A stretch of 37,314 nt of DNA, taken from positions 1-37,314 of IMG/VR virus record IMGVR_UViG_3300005663_000124; one strand, written 5' to 3'. Within the stretch, counting starts at the first letter, position 1, and the number at the start of each line of letters is the position of its first letter. The notes under the pieces are model-generated. The model searched no databases. It was not told the origin of the DNA and was given only the letters and a program-made list of their open reading frames with translations. The stretch comes from a virus. This document shows positions 29,718 to 37,038 of this stretch, piece after piece. The position numbers and the translations under genes are program-made.

Positions 29718-31880
29718 CTATGTTAATGCTGTAACTTGAAAACCAATATGTTCAAAATCATATTTCGGCCCACCCGCTGAACTCGTTATCTCAAGTCTTA
29801 AATCATCACCTGACGCCATGCTGACTGAACAACCTAAGCAAAATGAACCCGTATCATTAGTGCCCGATAAAAATCTTTTAACAATTCCCTGAGGTACATC
29901 AACCCACCCTCCACTGCCAATTTGTTTTTGAATTTTAAGTGTAATTGTTGAATTTCCGCCAGAGTTTGTCGCAACTGTGATATTACATTGAATACCAAAA
30001 TATTTCGTAATACCTGAATATGACATCTCGCCTGCGGCCGGAGAATCTATTGTCCAAACAGAATTTGCATCAAGATTTTTGGTCAATGGTGCAGCAACAG
30101 CGGCAGGCGTAGTTAACCCAGTCCCTGTTGTATATAGGGCTGTGTTATATGCAAAAATCGCACTAGGAATCAGTACTCGCTGATCGCCTGTGATATCTAC
30201 TTTTGCTAACGGAAGTTTATTACCAAAACCAATGAAACCATTACCGTCTATCCAGCTATCACCGTTTGTATCCCATCTCACTTGCTCAACGGCGGAAGCA
30301 TCTAAGGAATTTACATAACCATCTGTAGCGCTAACATTTGACGTGATATCTCCTGTGACGAGGAGATCTCTAGCAATATCTACTCTTTGCACACCTCCGC
30401 TAAAATTAATATATTGCTCAAGAGAACCTGCTTCCATCACTGATATAGTATGCGTGCTAGTTTCTGCTCCATTGACCGCTGAAACTATATTTATTCTTGT
30501 ATCGCTATAAGTAACTGCTTGCTGCGTATCACTAAGACCATCTGCTTTTAAAGTTAAAACGAGTCCGAAAGCAGAATCTTGCTGACTTGCAGCAACTATC
30601 TGAACCGAATCAAGCACAGCACTACTATAAAAATTATATTGTAATGATCTAAAATTAGAGTGTTTAGTTAAACCATTTAATTCTAAATATAGTTCTGAAG
30701 AACCCGCTTCCATCACTGATATTAAATATTGCCCTGACGCTGTACCCGATGTTTCAGCGCCAATTTTCGTATCAACTTGTGAATAAATTACTTGATTTGG
30801 TGTTCCCGCATCATCTAGACCGATATATTGATGTGTATTAACAAACTCAGTAGCAGCATTTGAAGCACTTATGGTTTTTTTCATAACCGCGTTAGATAAT
30901 GATCCTTTGTTGAAACGATATTCGCTTGCAGTAAAATCAGTGTAATCATTTCCACTTTGATGTTTCATAAAAGCCCGAGGACTTGCCGTCGCGATTGCGT
31001 ACAATGTAACGGTAGAAGTTTCAAAACCTGGCACTACATCTGTGATGACTGCTTCCAAAGATGCAAGATCAATAGTAGGATTTGCGGTGTTTCTAATTGT
31101 CAGTTTATCAGTAGTGACGAATTTTTTAGAAGATTTAACTTCTCTAAGTAAACCATCTAATCTGAAATATTCAGTTTGGACAACACCGTTTTCAGTAACA
31201 TCCATAACATGAATGCCGTCTTCGCTTCCCGCAGTATTTACACCGATGATTGCACGATCCTGATAATAAGCTACTTCTGCTGATGCCGAATTTCTACCAA
31301 AAACTTTATCAAAGAAAATTCCGCTTCCTCCTTCAGCATTAAGATTTACTTTATAGTGAAGAAGTGCAATAGTCCCAATGGTATTATCAAATATCCAATC
31401 CTCACCCGCAAAAGTTGTTGAGTTAGACGCACCAAAATACGTCATAAACGTTCTTTGTCCGCCTGCACTTAATCCTTTGAAAATCATGCTTGCATGTTCT
31501 GACGCTGGAACAGAACCAGTTAAAACTTGACTGATCTCATAACTTTTAGTGCCGCTTGTATTTGCAGGATCTACAGTATAAATATCACCTTGCAGCATAT
31601 TTAAATTATCACCAGCATTTTGTGGCTTAATGAAATTAGTGCCGGATGGGTCTCTATCCCAAATACTTTCAGCAACAATATCGGATTTTACTTCATTGAT
31701 TGCTCCAATTATTGCCTTCGAAGTTGTTGTTAATGCAGTGTATGTTTTTGTTTCAGTAATATAGGTTCCTGCTACATCAAGTGTAATTCTATTCGCAGTA
31801 GCACCACCGATATCAGTTTCTACTTGCATTATACCTACCGCTGAAGCAGCTAATGTTAAATCATTAATTTTCTTTGCCAT
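29718..31880 (-). CDS. Putative tail fibre/spike protein (720 aa)
   Basis: Beta-rich, Ser/Thr/Gly-rich sequence with weak repeats (VMEAGSSELYLELNG, VMEAGSLEQYINFSG, VMDVTENGV...EYFRLDG), typical of fibrous phage proteins. The C-terminal 110 residues (SYSGITKYFGIQCNITV...FEHIGFQVTAL) look like a globular beta domain. No catalytic motif. GGAGG 7-9 bases upstream of ATG. Placed early in the late operon, far from the gp17-like fibre, so the phage may carry two adsorption structures. Confidence 0.7.
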   Translation of the reverse strand: MAKKINDLTLAASAVGIMQVETDIGGATANRITLDVAGTYITETKTYTALTTTSKAIIGAINEVKSDIVAESIWDRDPSGTNFIKPQNAGDNLNMLQGDIYTVDPANTSGTKSYEISQVLTGSVPASEHASMIFKGLSAGGQRTFMTYFGASNSTTFAGEDWIFDNTIGTIALLHYKVNLNAEGGSGIFFDKVFGRNSASAEVAYYQDRAIIGVNTAGSEDGIHVMDVTENGVVQTEYFRLDGLLREVKSSKKFVTTDKLTIRNTANPTIDLASLEAVITDVVPGFETSTVTLYAIATASPRAFMKHQSGNDYTDFTASEYRFNKGSLSNAVMKKTISASNAATEFVNTHQYIGLDDAGTPNQVIYSQVDTKIGAETSGTASGQYLISVMEAGSSELYLELNGLTKHSNFRSLQYNFYSSAVLDSVQIVAASQQDSAFGLVLTLKADGLSDTQQAVTYSDTRINIVSAVNGAETSTHTISVMEAGSLEQYINFSGGVQRVDIARDLLVTGDITSNVSATDGYVNSLDASAVEQVRWDTNGDSWIDGNGFIGFGNKLPLAKVDITGDQRVLIPSAIFAYNTALYTTGTGLTTPAAVAAPLTKNLDANSVWTIDSPAAGEMSYSGITKYFGIQCNITVATNSGGNSTITLKIQKQIGSGGWVDVPQGIVKRFLSGTNDTGSFCLGCSVSMASGDDLRLEITSSAGGPKYDFEHIGFQVTALT

Positions 31881-31895
31881 TACATTTTCCTCCTA

Positions 31896-32087
31896 TCAAG
31901 GATAAGCTGAATCAGCTGTAATCCTTCTGTTTCCGTCTGCATCTATTCGATCATCGCCTATCGCTGTGATCCTATAAATCACAGCGCTCGGTGGAATTCC
32001 GCCCGTCTTCTGAAATTCTTCAATATACAAATCCCTATACGGATTTATATACGCCTTTAGATCTGTATATAAAAAATCATATTCCAT
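31896..32087 (-). CDS. Small hypothetical late protein (63 aa)
   Basis: Tyr/Asp-rich, C-terminal half with ITAIGDDRIDADGNRRITADSAY, which looks like two short beta strands with Asp/Gly turns. Between the 106-aa protein and the large fibre gene; probably part of the fibre/head module. No family recognised. Confidence 0.6.
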   Translation of the reverse strand: MEYDFLYTDLKAYINPYRDLYIEEFQKTGGIPPSAVIYRITAIGDDRIDADGNRRITADSAYP

Positions 32088-32095
32088 TAAATTTC

Positions 32096-32416
32096 CTATG
32101 AATAAAACATGATATATAAATCTTGAACGTTTCTTGAAATAACATGCAATGTTTCGCCAAACGTTACTTTCATCTGACTCATATCTTGCATGCCATTTGA
32201 ATCAACAAATGATCCGACTACCGCTAAAGCTACCGTAGATTTTCCGATTATGTAATGATCTGATCCTGAAATAATCACGCGCGTCGATCCTACGGGTACA
32301 ACAAAAGTTGCTTCTAAGCCAGCCACCATTAGAATTTTCTTAATTGTATCGGAGATGGGAATAATAAATGTCGGTGTCGATCTTCTATCATGATCAACTA
32401 CAAATTGAGTTGGCAT
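32096..32416 (-). CDS. Hypothetical beta-rich late protein (106 aa)
   Basis: ATG shares a base with the stop of the upstream gene (TAATG). Strand-rich sequence (TPTFIIPISDTIKKIL, ATFVVPVGSTRVIISG, STVALAVVGSFV) suggests a small beta sandwich, possibly a virion component. Function unknown. Confidence 0.65.
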   Translation of the reverse strand: MPTQFVVDHDRRSTPTFIIPISDTIKKILMVAGLEATFVVPVGSTRVIISGSDHYIIGKSTVALAVVGSFVDSNGMQDMSQMKVTFGETLHVISRNVQDLYIMFYS

Positions 32417-32619
32417 TATGATTTCCTCTTTTTAACCGCAGGTCTTAATACACGCAAATAAAAACCTGCTTGTTGTTTGGTGAGTGTCGACGCTTTGCTG
32501 CCTGCTTTTACGGCTTCTTGCGCAAACGATAAAATACTTTTCCCCGCGCTTTTAGCTTTGCGTGTTAAAGCTCCCGGTCGTTTGATTGCTTTCTGAATGA
32601 ACTTTTTATCAATTGCCAT
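32416..32619 (-). CDS. Small basic late protein (67 aa)
   Basis: Very Lys-rich (KFIQKAIKRPGALTRKAKSAGKS ... PAVKKRKS in parts). The IQKAIKxPGALTRKAK motif recurs in small proteins near phage terminase and head genes; some are thought to bind DNA. GGAG 8 bases upstream of ATG. Coupled to the next gene. Confidence 0.7.
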   Translation of the reverse strand: MAIDKKFIQKAIKRPGALTRKAKSAGKSILSFAQEAVKAGSKASTLTKQQAGFYLRVLRPAVKKRKS

Positions 32620-32622
32620 GGT

Positions 32623-33165
32623 TTACTCTCCTTTTGCAATTTTTAACTCTGCTTCTAAACGCTCGATAATCTCTCGCAATTCCGTGTTTTCTTCAATTTT
32701 GACCATCTGCGCCAGCATTGCCACGTGTTTGCCCCCTTCCTCAATGGGAATTTTTGCATTTCCGATAAGATCAATAATTAAACTCATAAGTTCTTTAATG
32801 CTTTTATCATTCGTAAAGCCCTCGATCTCACGTGCTTTTGCGTATTTTGAATAAGAATCCGGGTCAGCACTTTCGAGAATCCGCATTGCAGCTTGCCAGC
32901 TTTCTGTTTTTTCGCCAGCTTTTATAACATTTCGTACTTGACTGTGCAAAAATTCTGCACGGGCTTTATTCATCGCTGAAAACATGCGTGAATAGACCGT
33001 ATCTTCGTCAGCTTCGTCATGCTTTCTGCCTTGAGTGCGCCAATACTCGCCCACTTTGTCGGTAAAACCGCTCAAAAAGAATGCGTTTTTGAAAGGGGCG
33101 CCTTCGCGCACGAACATGCAAAGCACTGGAATAACTTTATCTGTGAGCCCCGTTGGCCTAGTCAT
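32623..33165 (-). CDS. Candidate terminase small subunit (180 aa)
   Basis: First gene of the late operon. Residues about 5-50 (LTDKVIPVLCMFVREGAPFKNAFFLSGF...YWRTQGRKH) look like a helix-turn-helix as in TerS N-terminal domains, followed by helices (ESWQAAMRILESADPDSYSKYAKAREI in part) and a C-terminal coiled coil (ELREIIERLEAELKIAKGE) that suits oligomerisation. ATG 33165 has GGGAG upstream; a GTG at 33189 is less likely. If right, TerS and TerL lie at opposite ends of the operon. Alternative: a late regulator. Confidence 0.55.
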   Translation of the reverse strand: MTRPTGLTDKVIPVLCMFVREGAPFKNAFFLSGFTDKVGEYWRTQGRKHDEADEDTVYSRMFSAMNKARAEFLHSQVRNVIKAGEKTESWQAAMRILESADPDSYSKYAKAREIEGFTNDKSIKELMSLIIDLIGNAKIPIEEGGKHVAMLAQMVKIEENTELREIIERLEAELKIAKGE

Positions 33166-33313
33166 TTTATGTACAATCTCCCTAACCACACTAAAAAAGC
33201 CTTATTAATCATAGATTTAGGAAAGGTTAATCTTTTTCTCAGAAAAATCAAGAGAAAAAACAAAAAATGATAATTACAAATACGACTCTTTAAGCAGCAC
33301 AATTTCAACAAAC

Positions 33314-33343
33314 ATTAAAATATCTGTCAAGAAACCTTGACAA
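33314..33343 (-). promoter_or_regulatory. Candidate late-operon promoter
   Basis: On the minus strand TTGTCA (33343-33338), 18-base spacer, TTTAAT (33319-33314), predicted start near 33307, about 140 bases before the TerS candidate. Both boxes match consensus in 5 of 6 positions. The -35 lies in the palindrome shared with the divergent plus-strand promoter. Confidence 0.5.
33326..33341. promoter_or_regulatory. 16-bp palindromic operator, copy 3 (best dyad)
   Basis: GTCAAGAAACCTTGAC, perfect GTCAAG/CTTGAC arms. It supplies the -35 element for the plus promoter and overlaps that of the minus (late) promoter, so one protein could control early and late transcription together. Confidence 0.65.
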
Positions 33344-33364
33344 CTTCTAAAACTAAGCTATACT
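33337..33364 (+). promoter_or_regulatory. Sigma-70-type promoter of the right early operon
   Basis: TTGACA (33337-33342), 16-base spacer, TATACT (33359-33364); start near 33371. A CTTAAGTT/AACTTAAG dyad (33363-33370 and 33382-33389) straddles the start and its right arm runs into the AAGGAG of the first gene. Confidence 0.7.
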
Positions 33365-33398
33365 TAAGTTGTAGATAAATTAACTTAAGGAGAACGAC

Positions 33399-33641
33399 AT
33401 GACATTTATAACTAAAAAAGAAGCAATAAAATATTTAGACAGCATATCAAGTATCGTAGAACAAGAAATTGAAGACGAAGAAAACTTCGACAAAAATCTT
33501 TTGAAAGATATTCAAACCGTTTTAAACAATCCAGAAAAATATTTTTATGCATACTGGCAAGGAGCGGAAAATAATCCAGAGCTGATATTTGCAGATAGTA
33601 TTAAAATTTTGATAAAAGAGAGAATGGACGGAATAATTTAA
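33399..33641 (+). CDS. Small acidic early protein (80 aa)
   Basis: AAGGAGAACGAC-ATG start cassette identical to those at 1282 and 1693. Acidic helical protein (VEQEIEDEENFDKN) with aromatic centre (YFYAYWQGAENNPEL). No family recognised. First gene behind the promoter at 33337. Confidence 0.7.
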   Translation: MTFITKKEAIKYLDSISSIVEQEIEDEENFDKNLLKDIQTVLNNPEKYFYAYWQGAENNPELIFADSIKILIKERMDGII

Positions 33642-33655
33642 TTAAGGAAAACGAC

Positions 33656-33829
33656 ATGGAAACAGTAGCAAAGTGCGCCTTATGCAGCAATAGAATAAAC
33701 ATCCAAAATGAAATTCACTATACATTTGATGATGAATATTTATGTAAAGCTCACGGCGAGTATATGCTTGCCGAATTATCAAAGCTAGAAAGAATTGTAC
33801 CCACCAAAGGAGAGCAACATGAAAATTGA
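33656..33829 (+). CDS. Small Cys-containing early protein (57 aa)
   Basis: ATG 33656 in a one-base variant of the AAGGAGAACGAC cassette. CALC (residues 7-10) plus Cys and His around residues 31-34 (LCKAHGEYM) could bind one zinc ion. Overlaps the next gene by 11 bases. Function unknown. Confidence 0.65.
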   Translation: METVAKCALCSNRINIQNEIHYTFDDEYLCKAHGEYMLAELSKLERIVPTKGEQHEN

Positions 33830-34028
33830 TTATAAAAACTTTGACCCAAAAAAACTTGACGCAATAGAAATCGAAGGTATAGATGGAAATGATTATCCAG
33901 ATTTTAGTGATGCGTATATAACAACTGCGAATTATGACGGAGTAGAATTAAGCGCCGATGAATTGATAGAGCTTTTCGAAGAATTTCCTGGTTACGAAAG
34001 TGAGCTTATTCTTGATCGCATGTATTAA
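33819..34028 (+). CDS. Small acidic early protein (69 aa)
   Basis: ATG 33819 with AAAGGAGAG 6-8 bases upstream; an upstream in-frame ATG (33795) lacks a ribosome-binding site. Asp/Glu-rich (EIEGIDGNDYPDFSDAY, ADELIELFEEFPGYE), which matches the composition of small phage proteins often found in this position (DUF-type). Last gene before the tRNA-like gene on the opposite strand. Confidence 0.65.
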   Translation: MKIDYKNFDPKKLDAIEIEGIDGNDYPDFSDAYITTANYDGVELSADELIELFEEFPGYESELILDRMY

Positions 34029-34048
34029 TCAAGAAAAACCAAACTGAC

Positions 34049-34125
34049 GACGCTAGGCTGGACTCGAACCAGCGACCTGGAAAGTGATCAGTGTTACCCG
34101 CTCTAACCAACTGAACTACTAGCGT
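34049..34125 (-). tRNA. tRNA-like gene with enlarged anticodon loop
   Basis: Minus strand: acceptor ACGCTAG/CTAGCGT (7 pairs), D stem GTTC/GAGC with AGTTGGTTA loop, T arm GCTGG-TTCGAGT-CCAGC are all perfect. The anticodon arm is abnormal: GGTAA/TTTCC with one T-T mismatch enclosing a 10-base loop CACTGATCAC instead of 7. The D and T arms resemble tRNA-Ile, and GAT occurs in the loop, but the identity is undetermined. No encoded CCA. Located at the 3' end of the replication operon. Confidence 0.6.
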
Positions 34126-34127
34126 CA

Positions 34128-34451
34128 TTATTTTTTGATATCTTCCCAAAATGGCATTTTATCAAGTTTTTGTATTCTATGGCAATTAAGACACTTACGA
34201 TAAATATTGCTATTAGTCACAGCTTCCCAAGCATGTTCAAAGCGAATGTCTTCGCAGCTCTCAAAATTTATACTATCATCAGTTTCACCAAAGCCTTCTG
34301 TTTTATATTCATGAAGAAGAAAAACTTTTTCACCATCAATTTTAATTTTCACTTTATAATTCCTTCCGTCGTTCAAACCAATCTGATTCTTTGCCGGATC
34401 AGAAAGTGTTTCTAAATATTTCTTATACTCTAACAATAAGGGGTAAAACAT
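34128..34451 (-). CDS. Hypothetical protein with CxxC (107 aa)
   Basis: GGAG 6 bases upstream of ATG. C-terminal CLNC at residues about 88-91 followed by HRIQKLD; one additional Cys (ESCEDIRFEH). Possibly a single metal knuckle. Downstream of the 41-aa paralog in the replication operon. Function unknown. Confidence 0.65.
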   Translation of the reverse strand: MFYPLLLEYKKYLETLSDPAKNQIGLNDGRNYKVKIKIDGEKVFLLHEYKTEGFGETDDSINFESCEDIRFEHAWEAVTNSNIYRKCLNCHRIQKLDKMPFWEDIKK

Positions 34452-34480
34452 AATTCTCCTGTGTTATTTCATTAAACCTA

Positions 34481-34606
34481 TCAAAACTTCCTCGTACAGC
34501 AATAATATCTTATAGCCCACTCACATGTGCTCTTTGACAATTTAAGCCGACAGAGGAAAGATTTGAACGCCTCATGGCGTTTTATACGTAACTTTAACTC
34601 ACTCAC
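34481..34606 (-). CDS. Small basic protein, paralog 2 (41 aa)
   Basis: GTG start overlapping the stop of the membrane protein (GTGA). Begins MSELKLRIKRHEAFKSFLCR and is identical at 35 of 41 positions to the 43-aa protein at 36169-36300; the DNA is also nearly identical along about 110 bases. Basic N-terminal half, aromatic C-terminus with two Cys. Function unknown; see paralog 1. Confidence 0.7.
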   Translation of the reverse strand: MSELKLRIKRHEAFKSFLCRLKLSKSTCEWAIRYYCCTRKF

Positions 34607-34962
34607 TTCTTCACCTTCAAATTCAGCTCTTGATTAACATACTGCAGCGCAAGCTTAGATAGTTTGGGTGGTAATTGCTGTATGTCTTTGTTCGAGGCGA
34701 TCTTTGGTATGAGATAGATTGCAGCCATTTGTTTTGTAGATGGAGTTAATCCCAATAAAATTAACAACAAGAAAAACGCTGGTGCAAATATTTTAAGCAA
34801 AGTCTTTGAAAATTTAATAAGCTTAGATGTGGCCTCAACGTTACCAATCAGGCTACAAATCCCAGCCATTAAAATTATGAAGATTGAGATATTCATTAAT
34901 ACACCTAGAACTATCCGAATATTATCCAACATCAAAACCCAATACACTAACCAATGACTCAT
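34603..34962 (-). CDS. Membrane protein with two or three TM segments (119 aa)
   Basis: ATG 34962 (MSHWLVYWV) has AGGAGA 7 bases upstream; an upstream in-frame ATG at 35004 lies in the previous gene. Hydrophobic segments at about 15-40 (IRIVLGVLMNISIFIILMAG) and 60-80 (IFAPAFFLLLILLGL) and a basic C-terminal tail. It could be a small holin/antiholin or a membrane anchor for the replisome; no family recognised. Confidence 0.65.
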   Translation of the reverse strand: MSHWLVYWVLMLDNIRIVLGVLMNISIFIILMAGICSLIGNVEATSKLIKFSKTLLKIFAPAFFLLLILLGLTPSTKQMAAIYLIPKIASNKDIQQLPPKLSKLALQYVNQELNLKVKK

Positions 34963-34963
34963 T

Positions 34964-35194
34964 TTAAATTCTCCTCTGTGATTTATATAAATTTTCGATT
35001 TCATCTATTCGTTCTTCTAAGTTTTCTAGACTAGCTGATAATGCCTCACCCAATTCTTTCAGTATATTTACTTGGCCTATAACAACGCATAATTGTTCAG
35101 TAAATTGTTCAGTAAACTTTTCAGCAAATTCTTTATAAGAATCATCGACGCCCTTAATAATTTGTGCTGATAACTTTTCAATATCTCCCTTCAT
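34964..35194 (-). CDS. Small coiled-coil protein (76 aa)
   Basis: ATGA overlap with the helicase stop. Heptads at residues 40-70 (LKELGEALSASLENLEERIDEIENLY) and a tandem FTEQFTEQ motif near residue 28. Ends 1 base before the membrane protein's ATG. Possible helicase accessory (context only). Confidence 0.65.
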   Translation of the reverse strand: MKGDIEKLSAQIIKGVDDSYKEFAEKFTEQFTEQLCVVIGQVNILKELGEALSASLENLEERIDEIENLYKSQRRI

Positions 35195-36165
35195 TTTTTC
35201 TTCTCCTCTGTTGTTGAAAACTCAACATATTGTTGAGGCCTCTTTCTCTCATAATCTAAATACTGAAATGATTCTTTGTTAAACCACAATGGTATTGAAC
35301 CCTCCCACTCACCATTGCGCTGTTTCGTGCAATTAAAAAAACAATCAGGTCGGCCAATATGATTTTCAGGATTTAGTTCTTTTTTCTTATTGCGCCAGAT
35401 ACTAAAACAACTATCCGCTAGATCGGTAATTGTGCCCGTTCCTTTGATGTCTAATTTGCCAGGTGACATTGATTCATCCTGAGCTTTCCTGGGATGAGCA
35501 ATCAAGTGAATATGGCAATTGAAATAGCTCTTGAAGTTACAGAGCATATCAACAAAGTCTTTTTGCTCGTTGTAATCATCTTCACGCATACCACACTTCA
35601 TCAGAGAATCAATCAGAAAATATTTAACGCCATACATTTCAACCGCTGTTTGCATAATCGATTGCAGGTAATCTTTTTTGATAGATCCCACATGATCAAG
35701 CAGAAAAAGCTTGCCGGTGTAAAAATTAGCAATCGCCTTGATATATTCTTCCGTGGGTTGTGACATACCCGAAATCTGTCGAAACAAACGATTTAATACG
35801 CGATCAAGTCGCATCTCTAGCGAGATAATCATAAACTTCTGGTCTTGGTCGATCGTATTTAACGCAATCTGGCCAAGAAACTGTGATTTACCATGGCCGT
35901 TTATACCAGACCATATCGATAATTCATCCGGCCTGAAATATATTTTGTTATTAGCTCTTGAGAACCCAGGAGATACGCCTATTTCTGCGATATCTTTCGG
36001 GTAGAACGAGTTAATGATTGGCTTTATTAATTCATCAGGCGATACAATCTCTTCTCTACGCTCCTGTCCGAGCGTTCCATCGATGGCCATCTTTGTAAAA
36101 TATTCAACACTTACACCAAGGTCTATGGCCAATGCTCGCGCTTTTTCTATTCCTTGTTCACTCAT
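35191..36165 (-). CDS. DnaB-type replicative helicase (about 324 aa)
   Basis: RecA-fold helicase: Walker A GINGHGKSQ (about residues 88-96 from the first ATG), catalytic Glu in MIISLEM (about 118), Walker B KYFLIDSLMK (about 183-191), H3/H4-like HIHLIAHPRK and a C-terminal arginine-finger region (FFNCTKQRNGEW). It lacks a primase domain, so resembles DnaB/Twinkle helicase cores and would be loaded by the upstream replication protein. Second ATG (36165) fits better to GGAGG; the first is at 36168. Confidence 0.9.
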   Translation of the reverse strand: MSEQGIEKARALAIDLGVSVEYFTKMAIDGTLGQERREEIVSPDELIKPIINSFYPKDIAEIGVSPGFSRANNKIYFRPDELSIWSGINGHGKSQFLGQIALNTIDQDQKFMIISLEMRLDRVLNRLFRQISGMSQPTEEYIKAIANFYTGKLFLLDHVGSIKKDYLQSIMQTAVEMYGVKYFLIDSLMKCGMREDDYNEQKDFVDMLCNFKSYFNCHIHLIAHPRKAQDESMSPGKLDIKGTGTITDLADSCFSIWRNKKKELNPENHIGRPDCFFNCTKQRNGEWEGSIPLWFNKESFQYLDYERKRPQQYVEFSTTEEKKK

Positions 36166-36168
36166 CAT

Positions 36169-36300
36169 TTACCTCCAAAACTTCCCCGCACAGATATAAT
36201 ATCTTACAGCCCACTCACGTGTGCTCTTTGACAATTTAAGCCGACAGAGGAAAGATTTGAACGCCTCATGGCGTTTCATACGTAACTTTAACTCACTCAT
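36169..36300 (-). CDS. Small basic protein, paralog 1 (43 aa)
   Basis: ATG 36300 with AAGGAG 8 bases upstream; stop abuts the helicase start. Sequence MSELKLRMKRHEAFKSFLCR, then LKLSKSTREWAVRYYICAG: basic, with a possible two-helix DNA-binding shape. Near-identical copy lies at 34481-34606, so the pair brackets the helicase/coiled-coil/membrane genes. No known family. Confidence 0.75.
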   Translation of the reverse strand: MSELKLRMKRHEAFKSFLCRLKLSKSTREWAVRYYICAGKFWR

Positions 36301-36311
36301 TATTTATCTCC

Positions 36312-36989
36312 TTATAAATTTGATATTCTCATTTGTTCGTCAACATAAGCAATCGACTTATCCTCTTCTTCCATACTCTTAGTTTTTTTAGGTGGATCAA
36401 ACTTTATCGCATTTCTGCACCACGTTCTGAATGCTCTGTCAAAATCCAGGAAGAGTGTACCTTTCGAGATATGAAAATCTTTGAACGCTTGTATTTCATT
36501 TCCTATCTTTAAGCTTGGGTATTTATTGGCCACTTCAACAATTAAATTATTATTTGGCTCAAAGTCTTCTGGCACCTGAGACTTACGTTTTCTTTTTTTT
36601 GGAGCCGAAGGCGGTAATAAATCAGGATCAGGATCAGGATCAGGAACACGATAAGGATCACGATCACTATCAGGAGGGTTACCAGAATAACCATCTGGGT
36701 TTTCTGGGTTATCTTGGGAACCCAAAGAACCCACTGGGTTATTAGGAGGTCTTCCTCCTTGACTCCCGTTAAGCTTGTTTCTATCACATATCTTTTGATA
36801 TTTTTCAATATTTCGTTCAATTGATTGTCGGATAGGAATAAATGCCATGTTCAATAATCTATCATCAAATGAGATTTTTTCTCCTCGAACCATGTCATAC
36901 AACCCTTTAAGTAATTTTCCTGCTTGCTCATCTGACAGCAGGTCAACGGTTTGCTCTTGTTCTAAAAAAAGGATAAAACTATCTTTCAC
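36312..36989 (-). CDS. Replication initiator/helicase-loader-like protein (225 aa)
   Basis: GTG 36989 chosen because GGAG lies 7 bases upstream; a TTG at 37016 is unlikely. Residues 1-75 (DSFILFLEQEQTVDLLSDEQAGKLLKGLYDMVRGE...) match the DUF6291-type N-terminal domain of phage replication proteins. A low-complexity linker rich in Asp-Pro repeats (DPDPDPD) and a basic KKRKRKS lead to a C-terminal domain (VANKYPSLKIGNEIQAFKDFH...FDRAFRTWCRNAIKF) with the W.R.(A/N) pattern of DnaT/replisome organisers. It probably loads the downstream helicase at the phage origin. Confidence 0.75.
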   Translation of the reverse strand: MKDSFILFLEQEQTVDLLSDEQAGKLLKGLYDMVRGEKISFDDRLLNMAFIPIRQSIERNIEKYQKICDRNKLNGSQGGRPPNNPVGSLGSQDNPENPDGYSGNPPDSDRDPYRVPDPDPDPDLLPPSAPKKRKRKSQVPEDFEPNNNLIVEVANKYPSLKIGNEIQAFKDFHISKGTLFLDFDRAFRTWCRNAIKFDPPKKTKSMEEEDKSIAYVDEQMRISNL

Positions 36990-37009
36990 TAAAAATCTCC
37001 GACTTCTGT

Positions 37010-37038
37010 TTGACAAGTAATAAAACGTAGTATATAGT
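37010..37038 (+). promoter_or_regulatory. Promoter of the RHH repressor operon
   Basis: TTGACA (37010-37015), 17-base spacer, TATAGT (37033-37038). Predicted start near 37045, only about 2 bases before the ATG at 37047, so the mRNA would be nearly leaderless. Confidence 0.75.

Noticed and set aside
34487-34602. The duplicated segment as a non-coding repeat or duplicated promoter
   Set aside because: TTGTCA occurs in it but no -10 at proper distance; both copies are open reading frames with starts coupled to neighbours, so they are coding.
36600-36720. Short repeats that could suggest a CRISPR or iteron array
   Set aside because: 6-base GATCAG units encoding the Asp-Pro linker; no spacers. 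An origin role cannot be excluded but is not supported.
36542-36820. Hydrophobic ORF (VILIVFLILILI) overlapping the replication protein
   Set aside because: It is the frame-shifted reading of the GATCAG repeats that encode Asp-Pro in the real gene; no ribosome-binding site.
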